The position numbers and the translations under genes were made by a program. Positions 1 to 7,885 of a DNA stretch of 64,000 nt are shown here, in pieces. The stretch's first letter is position 1, and each line of letters starts with the position of its first letter. The notes under the pieces were generated by a model, which saw only the letters and a list, made by a program, of their open reading frames with translations, had not been told where the DNA came from and did no database searches. Origin of the DNA: Streptomyces spororaveus (GTDB lineage Bacteria > Actinomycetota > Actinomycetes > Streptomycetales > Streptomycetaceae); the NCBI RefSeq assembly GCF_016755875.1, contig NZ_BNED01000005.1, positions 8,011,501-8,075,500 of the forward strand, read 5' to 3'.

Positions 1-120
1 TGTGCCGACACGGATATTGGCCATGGCTGTGCCGGTCGCAGCTCACGCGCGCTGCCTGCCCCGACAGCCCGACGACACGCCGGACACGGTTTGATTACTC
101 ACTGTGCATATTGAGTAACG

Positions 121-2172
121 TTGAGTGAACAAACGGTCGACGCCCTCGGGCTGCAGAAGGCGAGAGAAATGATCGCGCGAAGAGACCTGCTCGTAGCCGG
201 GGCCGTTGGTGGAGCGGCCCTGGTCCTTCCGGCCCCTAATGAGGCGGTGGCACTCCCGAATGAGACCACGGTGGTCCCGGGGGCCAGGTCTGTCGGGAAT
301 TTCCAGGTCTCCACTCTGGACCCCACGACCATCCCGAAATATGTCACCGACCTGGTGATCCCGCCGGTGATGCCGAAGGCCCGCCACTCGGAGCGGCACG
401 GCATCGATACGTACGTCATCGGCGTCCGGCAATTCAGCCAGCAGGTATTGCCTCCCACTCTGCCGTCCACCACCGTGTGGGGATACGGCTCGCTCGGGGA
501 CAGCAGCACGTTCAACTACCCGTCGTTCACCATCGAGGCCAAGACCGACCGGCCTGTCCGGGTGACCTGGGTGAACGATCTCGTCGACAGCCAGGGTCGT
601 TTCCTCCCGCACTTGCTGGCGGTCGACCCGACCCTGCACTGGGCGAACCCTCCGGGCGGAACGAGCGGGCGTGATTCCCGGCCGACGTTCACCTCGACGC
701 CGGGTCCGTACACGGGCCCCGTACCGATCGTCACCCACCTGCACGGTGGGCATTCCACCGAGGAGAGCGACGGCTACACCGAAGCGTGGTACCTGCCACG
801 CGCGAACAATATTCCTGCTGGATTCGCCACCGTCGGCTCGTTCTACGACGAGTTCCGGGAGAAGTTCGCCGATGGACACGGCCTCAAGTGGGACCCGGGT
901 ACCGCGACCTTCCAGTACGCGAACGACCAGCGGGCGTCGACCCTCTGGTTCCACGATCACACCCTTGGTCTGACCAGGCTCAACGTCTACGCCGGGCCCG
1001 CCGGCTTCTATCTGCTGCGCGGCGGTGACGGTGACCTGCCCAAGGGGGCGCTGCCCGGCCCGGCGCCCGCCTTCGGAGACCGGCCGGGCACCCGGTACCA
1101 CGAGATCCCCCTGGCCATCCAGGACCGCTCGTTCAACTCGGACGGCTCGCTGTTCTACCCCACGAGCCGGGAGTTCTTCGACGGTTTCGCGGGGCCGTAC
1201 ATTCCCACCACCGATGTGCCTCCGATCTGGAACCCCGAATTCTTCGCCAACACCATGGTGGTCAACGGCCGGACATGGCCGAAGCTCGAGGTCGAACCGC
1301 GTCGCTACAGGCTGCGCTTCCTCAACGGATGCAATGCCCGGTTCCTCATCCTGAAGATCGCAGACAGCCCGACCGTCCGGCCGGCCCGGTCGGCCGTGCC
1401 GTTCTGGCAGATCGGCAACGAAGGCGGGTTCCTGCCCGCACCCGTGCGGCTGGAGCGGCTGCTGCTGGCCAATGCGGAGCGGGCCGACGTCATCGTCGAC
1501 TTCACCGGGATCCCGGAAGGCACCGAGCTGTACCTCATCAACGAGGGCTCGGACGAACCCTTCGGCCGGGGCGAACCGGGCGTGGCCTTCCCCGTGGCGG
1601 ATCCGGCCACCACCGGTCAAGTGATGAAATTCGTGGTCGGACCGTTGGCGAGCAAGGACACCAGCGTGCCGCCGGACCGGCTCAGGCTGCCCATGATCAG
1701 GCCACTCGGCTCGTCGAGCGTCACCCGTCGGCTCTCCCTCAACGAGGCGAACTCCACCAATCCCCTGGTGCCACCGGGAACGCCGGTCCAGAACCTGCTC
1801 GGGACGGTTGACTCCGCCGGCAATCCGGTGTTGCTCGAGTGGGACGACCCGGTCACGGAGAACCCGAGGCTGAACGCGACCGAAACATGGGAGCTGTACA
1901 ACTTCACTGTGGACGCCCACCCGATCCACATCCACGAGGTGGCGTTCGAGGTGGTGAACCGGCAGCCGTTCACCGGGTCCCCCACTCCGCCGGAGAGTTG
2001 GGAGCGCGGCTTCAAGGACACCGTGATCGCCTACCCAGGAGAAATCACCAGGGTGAAGGCACGGTTCGATCACCCTGGTCGCTTCGTCTGGCACTGCCAC
2101 ATCGTCGAGCACGAGGACAACGAGATGATGCGGCCGCTCCAAATCGGAGGCAGGCGCACGGAGGGCCACTGA
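121..2172 (+). CDS. Tat-exported multicopper oxidase (CotA / bilirubin oxidase / phenoxazinone synthase type)
   Basis: Secreted copper oxidase that would couple oxidation of phenolic, bilirubin-like or metal substrates to reduction of O2 to water. All four copper motifs are visible: HLHGGHS near residue 208, WFHDHTLG near 278, HPIHIHEVAFEV near 600 and the C-terminal HCHIVEHEDNEMM near 660, whose Met would be the axial type 1 ligand. About 683 residues is near the usual length of phenoxazinone-synthase-like enzymes. The N-terminus has a twin-arginine signal (ARRDLLVAGAVGG). The frame opens at TTG 121, but ATG 169, just before the RR motif, is equally possible. It has no operon partner and ends before the GH65 remnant. 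The family is certain; the substrate is unknown. Confidence 0.9.
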   Translation: MSEQTVDALGLQKAREMIARRDLLVAGAVGGAALVLPAPNEAVALPNETTVVPGARSVGNFQVSTLDPTTIPKYVTDLVIPPVMPKARHSERHGIDTYVIGVRQFSQQVLPPTLPSTTVWGYGSLGDSSTFNYPSFTIEAKTDRPVRVTWVNDLVDSQGRFLPHLLAVDPTLHWANPPGGTSGRDSRPTFTSTPGPYTGPVPIVTHLHGGHSTEESDGYTEAWYLPRANNIPAGFATVGSFYDEFREKFADGHGLKWDPGTATFQYANDQRASTLWFHDHTLGLTRLNVYAGPAGFYLLRGGDGDLPKGALPGPAPAFGDRPGTRYHEIPLAIQDRSFNSDGSLFYPTSREFFDGFAGPYIPTTDVPPIWNPEFFANTMVVNGRTWPKLEVEPRRYRLRFLNGCNARFLILKIADSPTVRPARSAVPFWQIGNEGGFLPAPVRLERLLLANAERADVIVDFTGIPEGTELYLINEGSDEPFGRGEPGVAFPVADPATTGQVMKFVVGPLASKDTSVPPDRLRLPMIRPLGSSSVTRRLSLNEANSTNPLVPPGTPVQNLLGTVDSAGNPVLLEWDDPVTENPRLNATETWELYNFTVDAHPIHIHEVAFEVVNRQPFTGSPTPPESWERGFKDTVIAYPGEITRVKARFDHPGRFVWHCHIVEHEDNEMMRPLQIGGRRTEGH

Positions 2173-2270
2173 CAGGTCGGGGGTGGCGATATGCGCAGAG
2201 CACCGGTGACGCAGGGTTCCGGTACGGCCCCGGCGCCGAACTGCTCCTGAGTATTGTCCGCTATTGGTGA

Positions 2271-2887
2271 GTGGCCGCCGAGCACGACGCGGACCGGCAG
2301 CCCTACCGGATCCGCGGGATCATGGGCTCGGACGAGTACCACGATGCCTGCCCCGGGGCGGCCACACCCGGGGTCGACGACAATGCCTACACGAACGTGA
2401 CCGCCGCATGGATGCTGGCCCGTAGACTCGAGTCGGCAGCAGAGCCGCCGCGGACGCGCACGCGTCAGCTTGAGCAGCAACTCGGCCTCGATGCGGAGGC
2501 GCTGAACTCCTGGGAGGACGTCTCCCGCCATCTCTACGTCCTGCCGCGGCACGGCATTTCCTCAGTCAGTTCGAGGGCTACGGAGATCTGGCCGAGCTGG
2601 ACCAGGATGCCTACCGAAGGCGGTACACGGAAGACATCCGCCTCGGAGCCATGGCCGGCGCTTTCGACCTCATCGAACGGGGCATCGTGGGGCTCGAGGT
2701 CGGCCCGGAAGGACTGGGCATCGCCCCCCGTCACCGTGGCATTCGCATCCGGTCCGTCCCCGGCAGGCTGGGTATCACTGTTCCCTTGTCCCCAACGGCC
2801 CCTCCCCTTCCGCTGTACCTGCCCGGTGGACGTGCCGCGTCCGTGGCCCCCGGTCGGCAGCGGTGGTTCCGCATGGAAGTCGGCTGA
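2271..2887 (+). pseudogene. GH65 (trehalose/kojibiose phosphorylase-like) 3' remnant
   Basis: Degraded C-terminal part of a glycoside hydrolase family 65 phosphorylase. The first frame reads IRGIMGSDEYHD and DDNAYTNVTAAWMLARRLE, the conserved GPDEYH...DNNAYTN catalytic block of the family. Near 2560 the similarity moves to another frame (QFEGYGDLAELDQDAY), showing a small indel. Directly after YRRRYT the text jumps to EDIRLGAMAGAFDLIERGIVGLE, which in intact enzymes lies roughly 100 residues further on, so an internal deletion is inferred. The family's C-terminal beta-sandwich end (RIRSVPGRLGITVPLSP) is kept up to the natural stop. The N-terminal two thirds is missing. Mycobacterial Rv2006, a DosR-regulon protein, carries a GH65 domain, which fits the island's theme. 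Confidence 0.8.
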
Positions 2888-3421
2888 CCAGCGGATCCCG
2901 TTCAGCGGCTCCTGTCTCCGAGGCCGACCGATGTCGCAGGTCCACGAGGTCAGCCTCGAAGCGGGCTCTGGCCGAGGCGAGGGTGTCGGGAAGGCCGGTC
3001 CCGCGGCCGTCCCGCATCACCGTACGGAGCAGGGGCACCGTACCGTCGGGCGGTTGCTCGTCGGACAGACCGATCACATCCGCGCAGGGGCGGTGACCTC
3101 CAGCAGGGGCTCCCCGGCGAAAACGAGGTGGCCCTCCGGAATCGCGCGGACTTCCCCGTCAAAGCGCAGGCCGAGCAGGCCGGACACTTCCTCGGGTGGT
3201 CTGTGGAGCGCGACGGCGGAATCGTGGACGTCATCCGTGCTCATCCGGAAGTGGGACAGGTAGTCCAGGGACGGCTCCAGCCCGGCGGAGACGAGGAATC
3301 CCCGGCCGGGCGGCAGATCCTGGACGAACAGGCTGAAGGTGACCGGGGCGCGCATCCCCTCTCGCAGGTGAGACATCGCCAGCGTCACCTGGTAGACGTG
3401 GGTGGTCGTCGTCTCGGACAT
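2888..3421 (-). pseudogene. pncB: nicotinate phosphoribosyltransferase remnant (pncB) with internal deletion
   Basis: Reads leftwards from ATG 3421. The first about 115 codons match the N-terminus of NAPRTase, the NAD salvage enzyme: HVYQVTLAMSHLREGM, FSLFVQDLPPGRGFLVSAGLE, LRFDGEVRAIPEGHLVFAGEPLLEVTAP. The frame then closes at TGA near 3074. In another frame the text resumes as DVIGLSDEQPPDGTVPLLRTVMRDGR and LASARARFEADL, the last segment of the same family. Roughly 300 central codons, including the catalytic region, are therefore missing. The remnant converges on the GH65 remnant. Mycobacterial PncB2 (Rv0573c) is a DosR-regulon gene, so this was probably an island member. No function is expected. 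Confidence 0.8.
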
Positions 3422-3487
3422 GCCCCAAGCCGCACGGTCTTCGGCCTGTCGGGCATGAGCCTTTTGATCCCTTGCTCGGTCTGCCAT

Positions 3488-3527
3488 GGGCCGGTCGGCC
3501 CCTCCCCGGCACGGCCCGGTCGGCCCC
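3488..3527. promoter_or_regulatory. paired palindromic boxes, candidate DevR/OsdR site upstream of the ppsA unit
   Basis: Two near-identical palindromes, GGGCCGGTCGGCCCC (3488-3502) and GGCCCGGTCGGCCCC (3513-3527), lie 25 bp apart and about 100 bp before the 31-codon reading frame that precedes ppsA. They belong to the box family repeated through the island. Confidence 0.55.
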
Positions 3528-3627
3528 TTGCCGCTGTACCTCTCGGCACTGGGGTGCAGCCACCTCCCGGTGTGATCGTGGAATCCGGATGCCGATACGG
3601 GCTCCGTTTCCTCAGGAGGTGGGCACC

Positions 3628-3723
3628 ATGCAGCGCATCCGGATCCAGTCCCGCCAGAAGCAGCAACACAAGCTCGCGCCGCTGGACCTGCGAACCCCGT
3701 CCGGCCGCCCGCTCCCCTATTGA
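3628..3723 (+). CDS. 31-residue basic peptide, leader of ppsA
   Basis: Short reading frame with a strong Shine-Dalgarno sequence (AGGAGGT, 7 bases before ATG). The peptide begins MQRIRIQSRQKQQHK and ends PSGRPLPY; it is Arg/Gln/Lys-rich and has no membrane segment. Its stop lies 14 bp before the ATG of ppsA, and a ribosome site (GGAGG) for ppsA sits in that gap, so the two are probably co-transcribed and perhaps translationally coupled. I recognise no family. It could be a leader peptide that sets ppsA expression or a small stress protein. The ribosome site and position argue that it is translated; the function is unknown. Confidence 0.5.
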   Translation: MQRIRIQSRQKQQHKLAPLDLRTPSGRPLPY

Positions 3724-3737
3724 GCCCGGAGGTCGTC

Positions 3738-6179
3738 ATGGCAAGCACGCGGCGCGTCATACCGTTCGCGGAACTCGGCCGTAAGGAAGTCGGCAGTGTC
3801 GGGGGCAAGAACGCCTCACTGGGCGAGATGACCGCCCACCTGGCCGATGCCGGCGTGCGCGTCCCTCCGGGGTTCGCAACGACGGCCGCCGCGTACGGAG
3901 AGCTGCTGGACGGACACGGACTCCGGGGGCGGATCGAGGAACAGATCGCGCGCCTGCACGAGGGCGCCGCGCTCGATGAGGTCGGGGCCGCGGTACGGTC
4001 GATGACCCTCGCCGAGCCGCTGCCCCCAGGGCTGCGGGCCGAGATCGTCTCGGCGTACGAGCAGCTGGGGCGCGACGAAGGCCGCGCGGACCCCGAGGTC
4101 GCCGTACGCAGCAGCGCCACCGCCGAGGACCTGCCGGAGGCGAGCTTCGCAGGCCAGCAGGAGACCTACCTGAACGTGCGCGGGACCGCCCAATTGCTGG
4201 AGTCGGTGCATCGCTGCTACGCGTCCCTCTACACCGACCGAGCCATCGACTACCGGGAGCGGATGGCCTTCGACCACCTCCAGGTCGCTCTCTCGGTCGG
4301 TGTTCAAATCATGGTCCGGTCGGACCTGGCCGGTGCCGGGGTGATCTTCACCCTCGACCCGGAGAGCGGATTCCCCGAGGTCATCGTCATCAGCGCGGCG
4401 TGCGGACTGGGCGAGACGGTCGTCAGCGGGCAGGTCGACCCCGACGAGTACACCGTCTTCAAGCCGAGCCTGAAGGACCCGGATCTGGACCCGCTGATCG
4501 ACGTACGTGTCGGAGCGAAGCGGCGGAAGGCGGTCTATGCGGAACCTGGACTGACGCGGACCGTCGACACCACCGACGAGGAGCGCTTGCAGAGGGTCCT
4601 GAACGACACCGAAGTGAGGCTCCTCGCCGACTGGGCGCTGACCGTCGAAGGGCACTACGGCTGCCCCATGGACCTGGAATGGGCCAAAGACGGCCTCACC
4701 GGCGACCTGTGGATCGTGCAGGCCCGGCCCGAGACCGTTCAGTCCCGCCGCGCCGCCTCCACCCTGCGCCGCTGCCGCCTGACGGCCGTGCCAGGTACGC
4801 CTCTCGTGGACGGCATCGCTGTCGGCGAGGCCATCGGCAGCGGGCCCGTCGTCGTCCTGGACTCGCCCGTCGACCTCGACCGCTTCCCGTCCGGCGGGGT
4901 GCTCGTCACCGGCATCACCGACCCGGACTGGGAACCGATCATGAAGCGGGCCTCCGCCATCGTCACCGATCACGGCGGCCGCACGTCCCACGCTGCGATC
5001 GTCAGCCGCGAACTCGGCGTCCCCGCCATCGTCGGCACCAGCCGTGCGACTCAGGCCCTCCACGAGGGACAGAAGGTGACCGTCTCCTGTGCCGAAGGCG
5101 GACGCGGCAAGGTCTACGACGGGCTGCTCGCCTATGAGGAGACGGAGACCGACCTCGCGGACATCCCCGCCACCCGGACACACGTCATGCTCAACCTGGC
5201 CGACCCGTCCGCCGCCTTCCGGTGGTGGCGCCTGCCGGCCGATGGCGTCGGCCTGGCCCGGCTGGAGTTCATAGTGGCCCACCAGGTCAAGGTCCACCCC
5301 ATGGCCCTGCTGCACCCCGAACGCCTGGAACCTGCCGACCGCTGCGCCGTCGACCAGCTCACCGAGGGATACCTCGACCGCACTCGCTACTTCACCGATC
5401 GCCTGGCGTACGGCATCGCCCGGATCGCCGCCTCCCGGTGGCCCGCCCCCGTCGTCGTACGGACCAGCGACTTCAAGACCAACGAGTACGCGCGCCTTGT
5501 CGGCGGTCGGCCGTTCGAGCCGGTCGAGGCCAACCCGATGATCGGATGGCGGGGCGCGAGCCGCTACTACAGCGACGGATACCGCGAGGGCTTCGCCCTC
5601 GAATGCCGGGCCCTGCGCCAGGTCCGCGACGAGATGGGCCTGACCAACGTCATCGTCATGATCCCGTTCTGCCGCAGCCTCGAAGAGGCCGACCGGGTGC
5701 TTGGTGTCATGGCCGAGGAAGGCCTCCGCCGTGGGGAGAACGGGCTGAAGGTCTACGTCATGGCGGAGATCCCCGCCAACGTCATCCTGGCCCAGGACTT
5801 CGCCGAACGCTTCGACGGCTTCTCCATCGGCAGCAACGACCTCACCCAGCTCACCCTGGGTGTCGACCGCGACTCCGAAGCCCTCGCCCACGTCTTCGAC
5901 GAGACCAACCCCGCGGTCACCCGGAGCATCGAGATCCTCGTCCCCCGCGCCCAGGCAGCGGGCCGCCCCGTCGGTCTCTGCGGCCAGCGCCCCAGCGACG
6001 ACCCCGTCTTCACGGAGTTCCTGGTCAAGGCCGGGATTGACGCCATCTCCGTCGCCCCGGACAGTTTCGCCGCGGTCAAGCAGCACGTGGCCGCCGCCGA
6101 ATCGATCCGGTACGGGGAGGGCCGAACGGCCCCATCAGGGACCCGATGGTCCCAAGCGGAGCAGCCGTCCGTCTCGTGA
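3738..6179 (+). CDS. ppsA: phosphoenolpyruvate synthase (pyruvate, water dikinase)
   Basis: Cytosolic enzyme converting pyruvate + ATP + water to PEP + AMP + Pi. Domain order is complete. The N-terminal ATP-grasp pyruvate/PEP-binding domain has VGGKNASLGEM near residue 20 and VAVRSSATAEDLPEASFAGQQET near 120. The swivelling phosphohistidine domain has GGRTSHAAIVSRELGVPAIVG near 415. The C-terminal TIM barrel has GLCGQRPSD, whose Cys is the usual catalytic acid. ATG 3738 was chosen because GGAGG precedes it; an in-frame upstream codon at 3720 overlaps the leader stop. The last about 20 codons hold the box pair of the next operon and diverge from family consensus. In this island it would support gluconeogenic flow during non-growth. 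Confidence 0.93.
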   Translation: MASTRRVIPFAELGRKEVGSVGGKNASLGEMTAHLADAGVRVPPGFATTAAAYGELLDGHGLRGRIEEQIARLHEGAALDEVGAAVRSMTLAEPLPPGLRAEIVSAYEQLGRDEGRADPEVAVRSSATAEDLPEASFAGQQETYLNVRGTAQLLESVHRCYASLYTDRAIDYRERMAFDHLQVALSVGVQIMVRSDLAGAGVIFTLDPESGFPEVIVISAACGLGETVVSGQVDPDEYTVFKPSLKDPDLDPLIDVRVGAKRRKAVYAEPGLTRTVDTTDEERLQRVLNDTEVRLLADWALTVEGHYGCPMDLEWAKDGLTGDLWIVQARPETVQSRRAASTLRRCRLTAVPGTPLVDGIAVGEAIGSGPVVVLDSPVDLDRFPSGGVLVTGITDPDWEPIMKRASAIVTDHGGRTSHAAIVSRELGVPAIVGTSRATQALHEGQKVTVSCAEGGRGKVYDGLLAYEETETDLADIPATRTHVMLNLADPSAAFRWWRLPADGVGLARLEFIVAHQVKVHPMALLHPERLEPADRCAVDQLTEGYLDRTRYFTDRLAYGIARIAASRWPAPVVVRTSDFKTNEYARLVGGRPFEPVEANPMIGWRGASRYYSDGYREGFALECRALRQVRDEMGLTNVIVMIPFCRSLEEADRVLGVMAEEGLRRGENGLKVYVMAEIPANVILAQDFAERFDGFSIGSNDLTQLTLGVDRDSEALAHVFDETNPAVTRSIEILVPRAQAAGRPVGLCGQRPSDDPVFTEFLVKAGIDAISVAPDSFAAVKQHVAAAESIRYGEGRTAPSGTRWSQAEQPSVS
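6119..6153. promoter_or_regulatory. paired palindromic boxes inside the 3' end of ppsA, candidate promoter of the hsp20 operon
   Basis: GGGCCGAACGGCCCC (6119-6133) and GGGACCCGATGGTCCC (6138-6153) have centres 20 bp apart. The second ends about 82 bp before the Hsp20 start, the same spacing seen at other island promoters. The boxes sit within the coding end of ppsA, so the hsp20 operon may have its own promoter there. Confidence 0.55.
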
Positions 6180-6235
6180 AAGTGGAGGAAGGCAACGCAT
6201 GAAGGCGCTGACCGGGCGCCGGAACGGAGCACACC

Positions 6236-6694
6236 ATGTCAGGAACGCACCTGGAGCGCAGGCGCAGCCCGTTCCCCGACTTCAGGGACTGGTTCGGCAC
6301 CGAATTCCCACGGTTCCCGCTGTGGCGGTCGTCGTTCGACACCTTCCCGATCCCGATCGAGGTGACCAACAAGGAGGGGCAGTACACGCTGCGCGCCGAA
6401 CTTCCCGGGATGGACCCGGACAAGGACATCCAGATCACGGTTGAGGGGGACACCCTCACCGTCAGCGCCGAGCACACCGAGAGCAAGGAGGAGAAGGATC
6501 ACTCGGAGTTCCGCTACGGCTCCTTCCAGAGAGTTGTGCGCCTGCCCGGGCCGATCCCCTCCGACGAAGTCGAGGCAGCGTACGAGGACGGCATCCTCAC
6601 CGTGCGCGTGCCCATGCCGGCCTCGCCCGAGGAGTCCAAGCGCAGCATCCCCGTCAAGCGCACCACGGCGGACGGCAAGGGAGACTCGTCATGA
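6236..6694 (+). CDS. small heat shock protein, Hsp20/alpha-crystallin family
   Basis: ATP-independent holdase chaperone, 152 residues. The alpha-crystallin domain runs from about residue 40 to 135: FPIPIEVTNKEGQYTLRAELPGMDPDKDIQITVEGDTLTVSAEH, then a basic/acidic linker (ESKEEKDHSEFRYGSFQRVVRLP) and the closing strand motif GILTVRVPMP. A C-terminal I/V-x-I/V-like tail (RSIPVKR) follows. It is the first gene of an operon with a flavodoxin, an Rv1733c-like protein, a P-type ATPase and DUF1876, and is preceded by a palindromic box pair. HspX/Acr (Rv2031c) is the classic DosR-regulon member, so regulation by the nearby DevS/DevR-like pair is inferred. Confidence 0.92.
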   Translation: MSGTHLERRRSPFPDFRDWFGTEFPRFPLWRSSFDTFPIPIEVTNKEGQYTLRAELPGMDPDKDIQITVEGDTLTVSAEHTESKEEKDHSEFRYGSFQRVVRLPGPIPSDEVEAAYEDGILTVRVPMPASPEESKRSIPVKRTTADGKGDSS

Positions 6695-7194
6695 CGTCCA
6701 ACCGCGTCCTGGTCGCCTACGGCACCAAGCACGGTGCGACCGCCGGAATCGCGTCCGAGATCGGCAGGACCCTGCGTGAGGACGGCCTCGACGCCGTCGT
6801 GGTCCCCGCCGACGACGTGGACGACGTACGCGGGTACGACGCAGTGGTGCTCGGCGGCGCCCTGTACGCCGGGCACTGGAGCGGCAAGGCCAAGCGCTGC
6901 GCCGAACGCAACGAGCACTACCTCCAGCACCGCCCGGTCTACCTGTTCAGCAGCGGCCCCGTAGACAGTTCCGCCGCGCAGCACGACATCGCGCCGGTGC
7001 CTGCGGTGACCCGCGAGATGGAGCGCCTCGGCGCACGCGAGCACATCACCTTCGGCGGCAGCATCACCGCCAGTACGCCCGGCTTCATCGCCCGGGCCAT
7101 GGTCCGCGCGGGCAAGGGAGGAGACTTCCGCAACCCCGAGCGGATCCGGACGTGGGCCCACCACATCAGCGCCGAACTTGCCGCCCCCCACTGA
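6691..7194 (+). CDS. flavodoxin-domain protein
   Basis: Predicted FMN-binding protein of 167 residues. The N-terminal phosphate-binding loop is clear (VLVAYGTKHGATAGIASEIGRTLREDG), followed by YDAVVLGGALYAGHW, the second FMN contact region, and a PVYLFSSGPVD strand. The start overlaps the Hsp20 stop by 4 bp (ATGA), indicating translational coupling. It resembles the flavodoxin-domain group that includes HemG-like protoporphyrinogen oxidases, but no evidence here fixes that reaction. An electron-transfer role in the hypoxic operon is plausible. Family confident, substrate unknown. Confidence 0.85.
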   Translation: MTSNRVLVAYGTKHGATAGIASEIGRTLREDGLDAVVVPADDVDDVRGYDAVVLGGALYAGHWSGKAKRCAERNEHYLQHRPVYLFSSGPVDSSAAQHDIAPVPAVTREMERLGAREHITFGGSITASTPGFIARAMVRAGKGGDFRNPERIRTWAHHISAELAAPH

Positions 7195-7228
7195 GCGGCC
7201 GGGCAGTACCAGAGCGCGGAGGTGCACG

Positions 7229-7885
7229 ATGTCCGAGGCTGGCACGCCCGGCGACGGGCCTACGCGATCGCGCCCGGCGACGGTCGGCAGCGTGCGTCGG
7301 CTCTTCGGCGGACGTCCGAACGAGCTGCGTCGTCCAGCCGACCGGACCCGGCGCCGCTGGAACATCGCCTTCGTGCTCTCCTTCCTGATCGCCCTGTCCT
7401 TCGGCGTCGTCGTCACGACGGCCGTCTGGGACGCCGAAAGCCGCACTGCCCGGGAAGCGGCCCGCCACCGGCACCGGATCGAGGCAACGACGGTCGGCGC
7501 CGTGGAGCGCGCGGTCTCCAACCGTTCCGGCGGCACCTCCCGGACGGTTGCTCCGGCCGTCTGGGAGTACCCCGCCGCTCACCAGCACTCCGCCACGATC
7601 TCCGTCCCGTTCGGCACACCAGCCGGCCGGACGGTCACGATCTGGGTAGACGACACGGGCAGGGAAGCGCAGAAGCCGTCGTCCGAAGCCCAACGCGCCC
7701 TCGCGGCCGCAGCCGCGGGAGCCGGATCATTCACCCTGCTCGCACTTGCCACGGGGGCAGTGGTCCGCCTTCGTCTGCTCCGCGTCGAGGCCCGCAGCCG
7801 GGCCCAGTGGGAGGACGAGTGGGAGGCCGTGGAGCCACGATGGTCCGGCAGGCTTAAGCGCGAACAGGAGTCCGGCGATGACTGA
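7229..7885 (+). CDS. Rv1733c-like two-TM membrane protein
   Basis: 218-residue integral membrane protein with two hydrophobic helices ([20 protein letters not shown] near residue 50, and the Ala-rich helix ending [12 protein letters not shown] near 170) flanking an extracytoplasmic loop of about 100 residues. It has a basic N-terminus (RRTRRRW) and a charged C-terminal tail. This topology and the loop style ([20 protein letters not shown]) match the mycobacterial DosR-regulon protein Rv1733c and its Streptomyces relatives. ATG 7229 is chosen for the ribosome site GCGGAGG eight bases upstream. The stop overlaps the start of the P-type ATPase. Biochemical function is not known for the family. 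Confidence 0.75.
   Translation: MSEAGTPGDGPTRSRPATVGSVRRLFGGRPNELRRPADRTRRRWNIAFVLSFLIALSFGVVVTTAVWDAESRTAREAARHRHRIEATTVGAVERAVSNRSGGTSRTVAPAVWEYPAAHQHSATISVPFGTPAGRTVTIWVDDTGREAQKPSSEAQRALAAAAAGAGSFTLLALATGAVVRLRLLRVEARSRAQWEDEWEAVEPRWSGRLKREQESGDD

Noticed and set aside
43..2169. 708-codon open frame on the minus strand opposite the multicopper oxidase
   Set aside because: Arg/Gly/His-rich shadow of a GC3-biased gene with no family motif; the + strand carries all copper motifs. The same applies to long antisense frames over ppsA, the kinase, the CBS-BON genes and the hydrogenase large subunit.
2788..2803. GTCCCCAACGGCCCC resembles the island boxes
   Set aside because: It lies inside the conserved C-terminal coding text of the GH65 remnant and is not upstream of any start.
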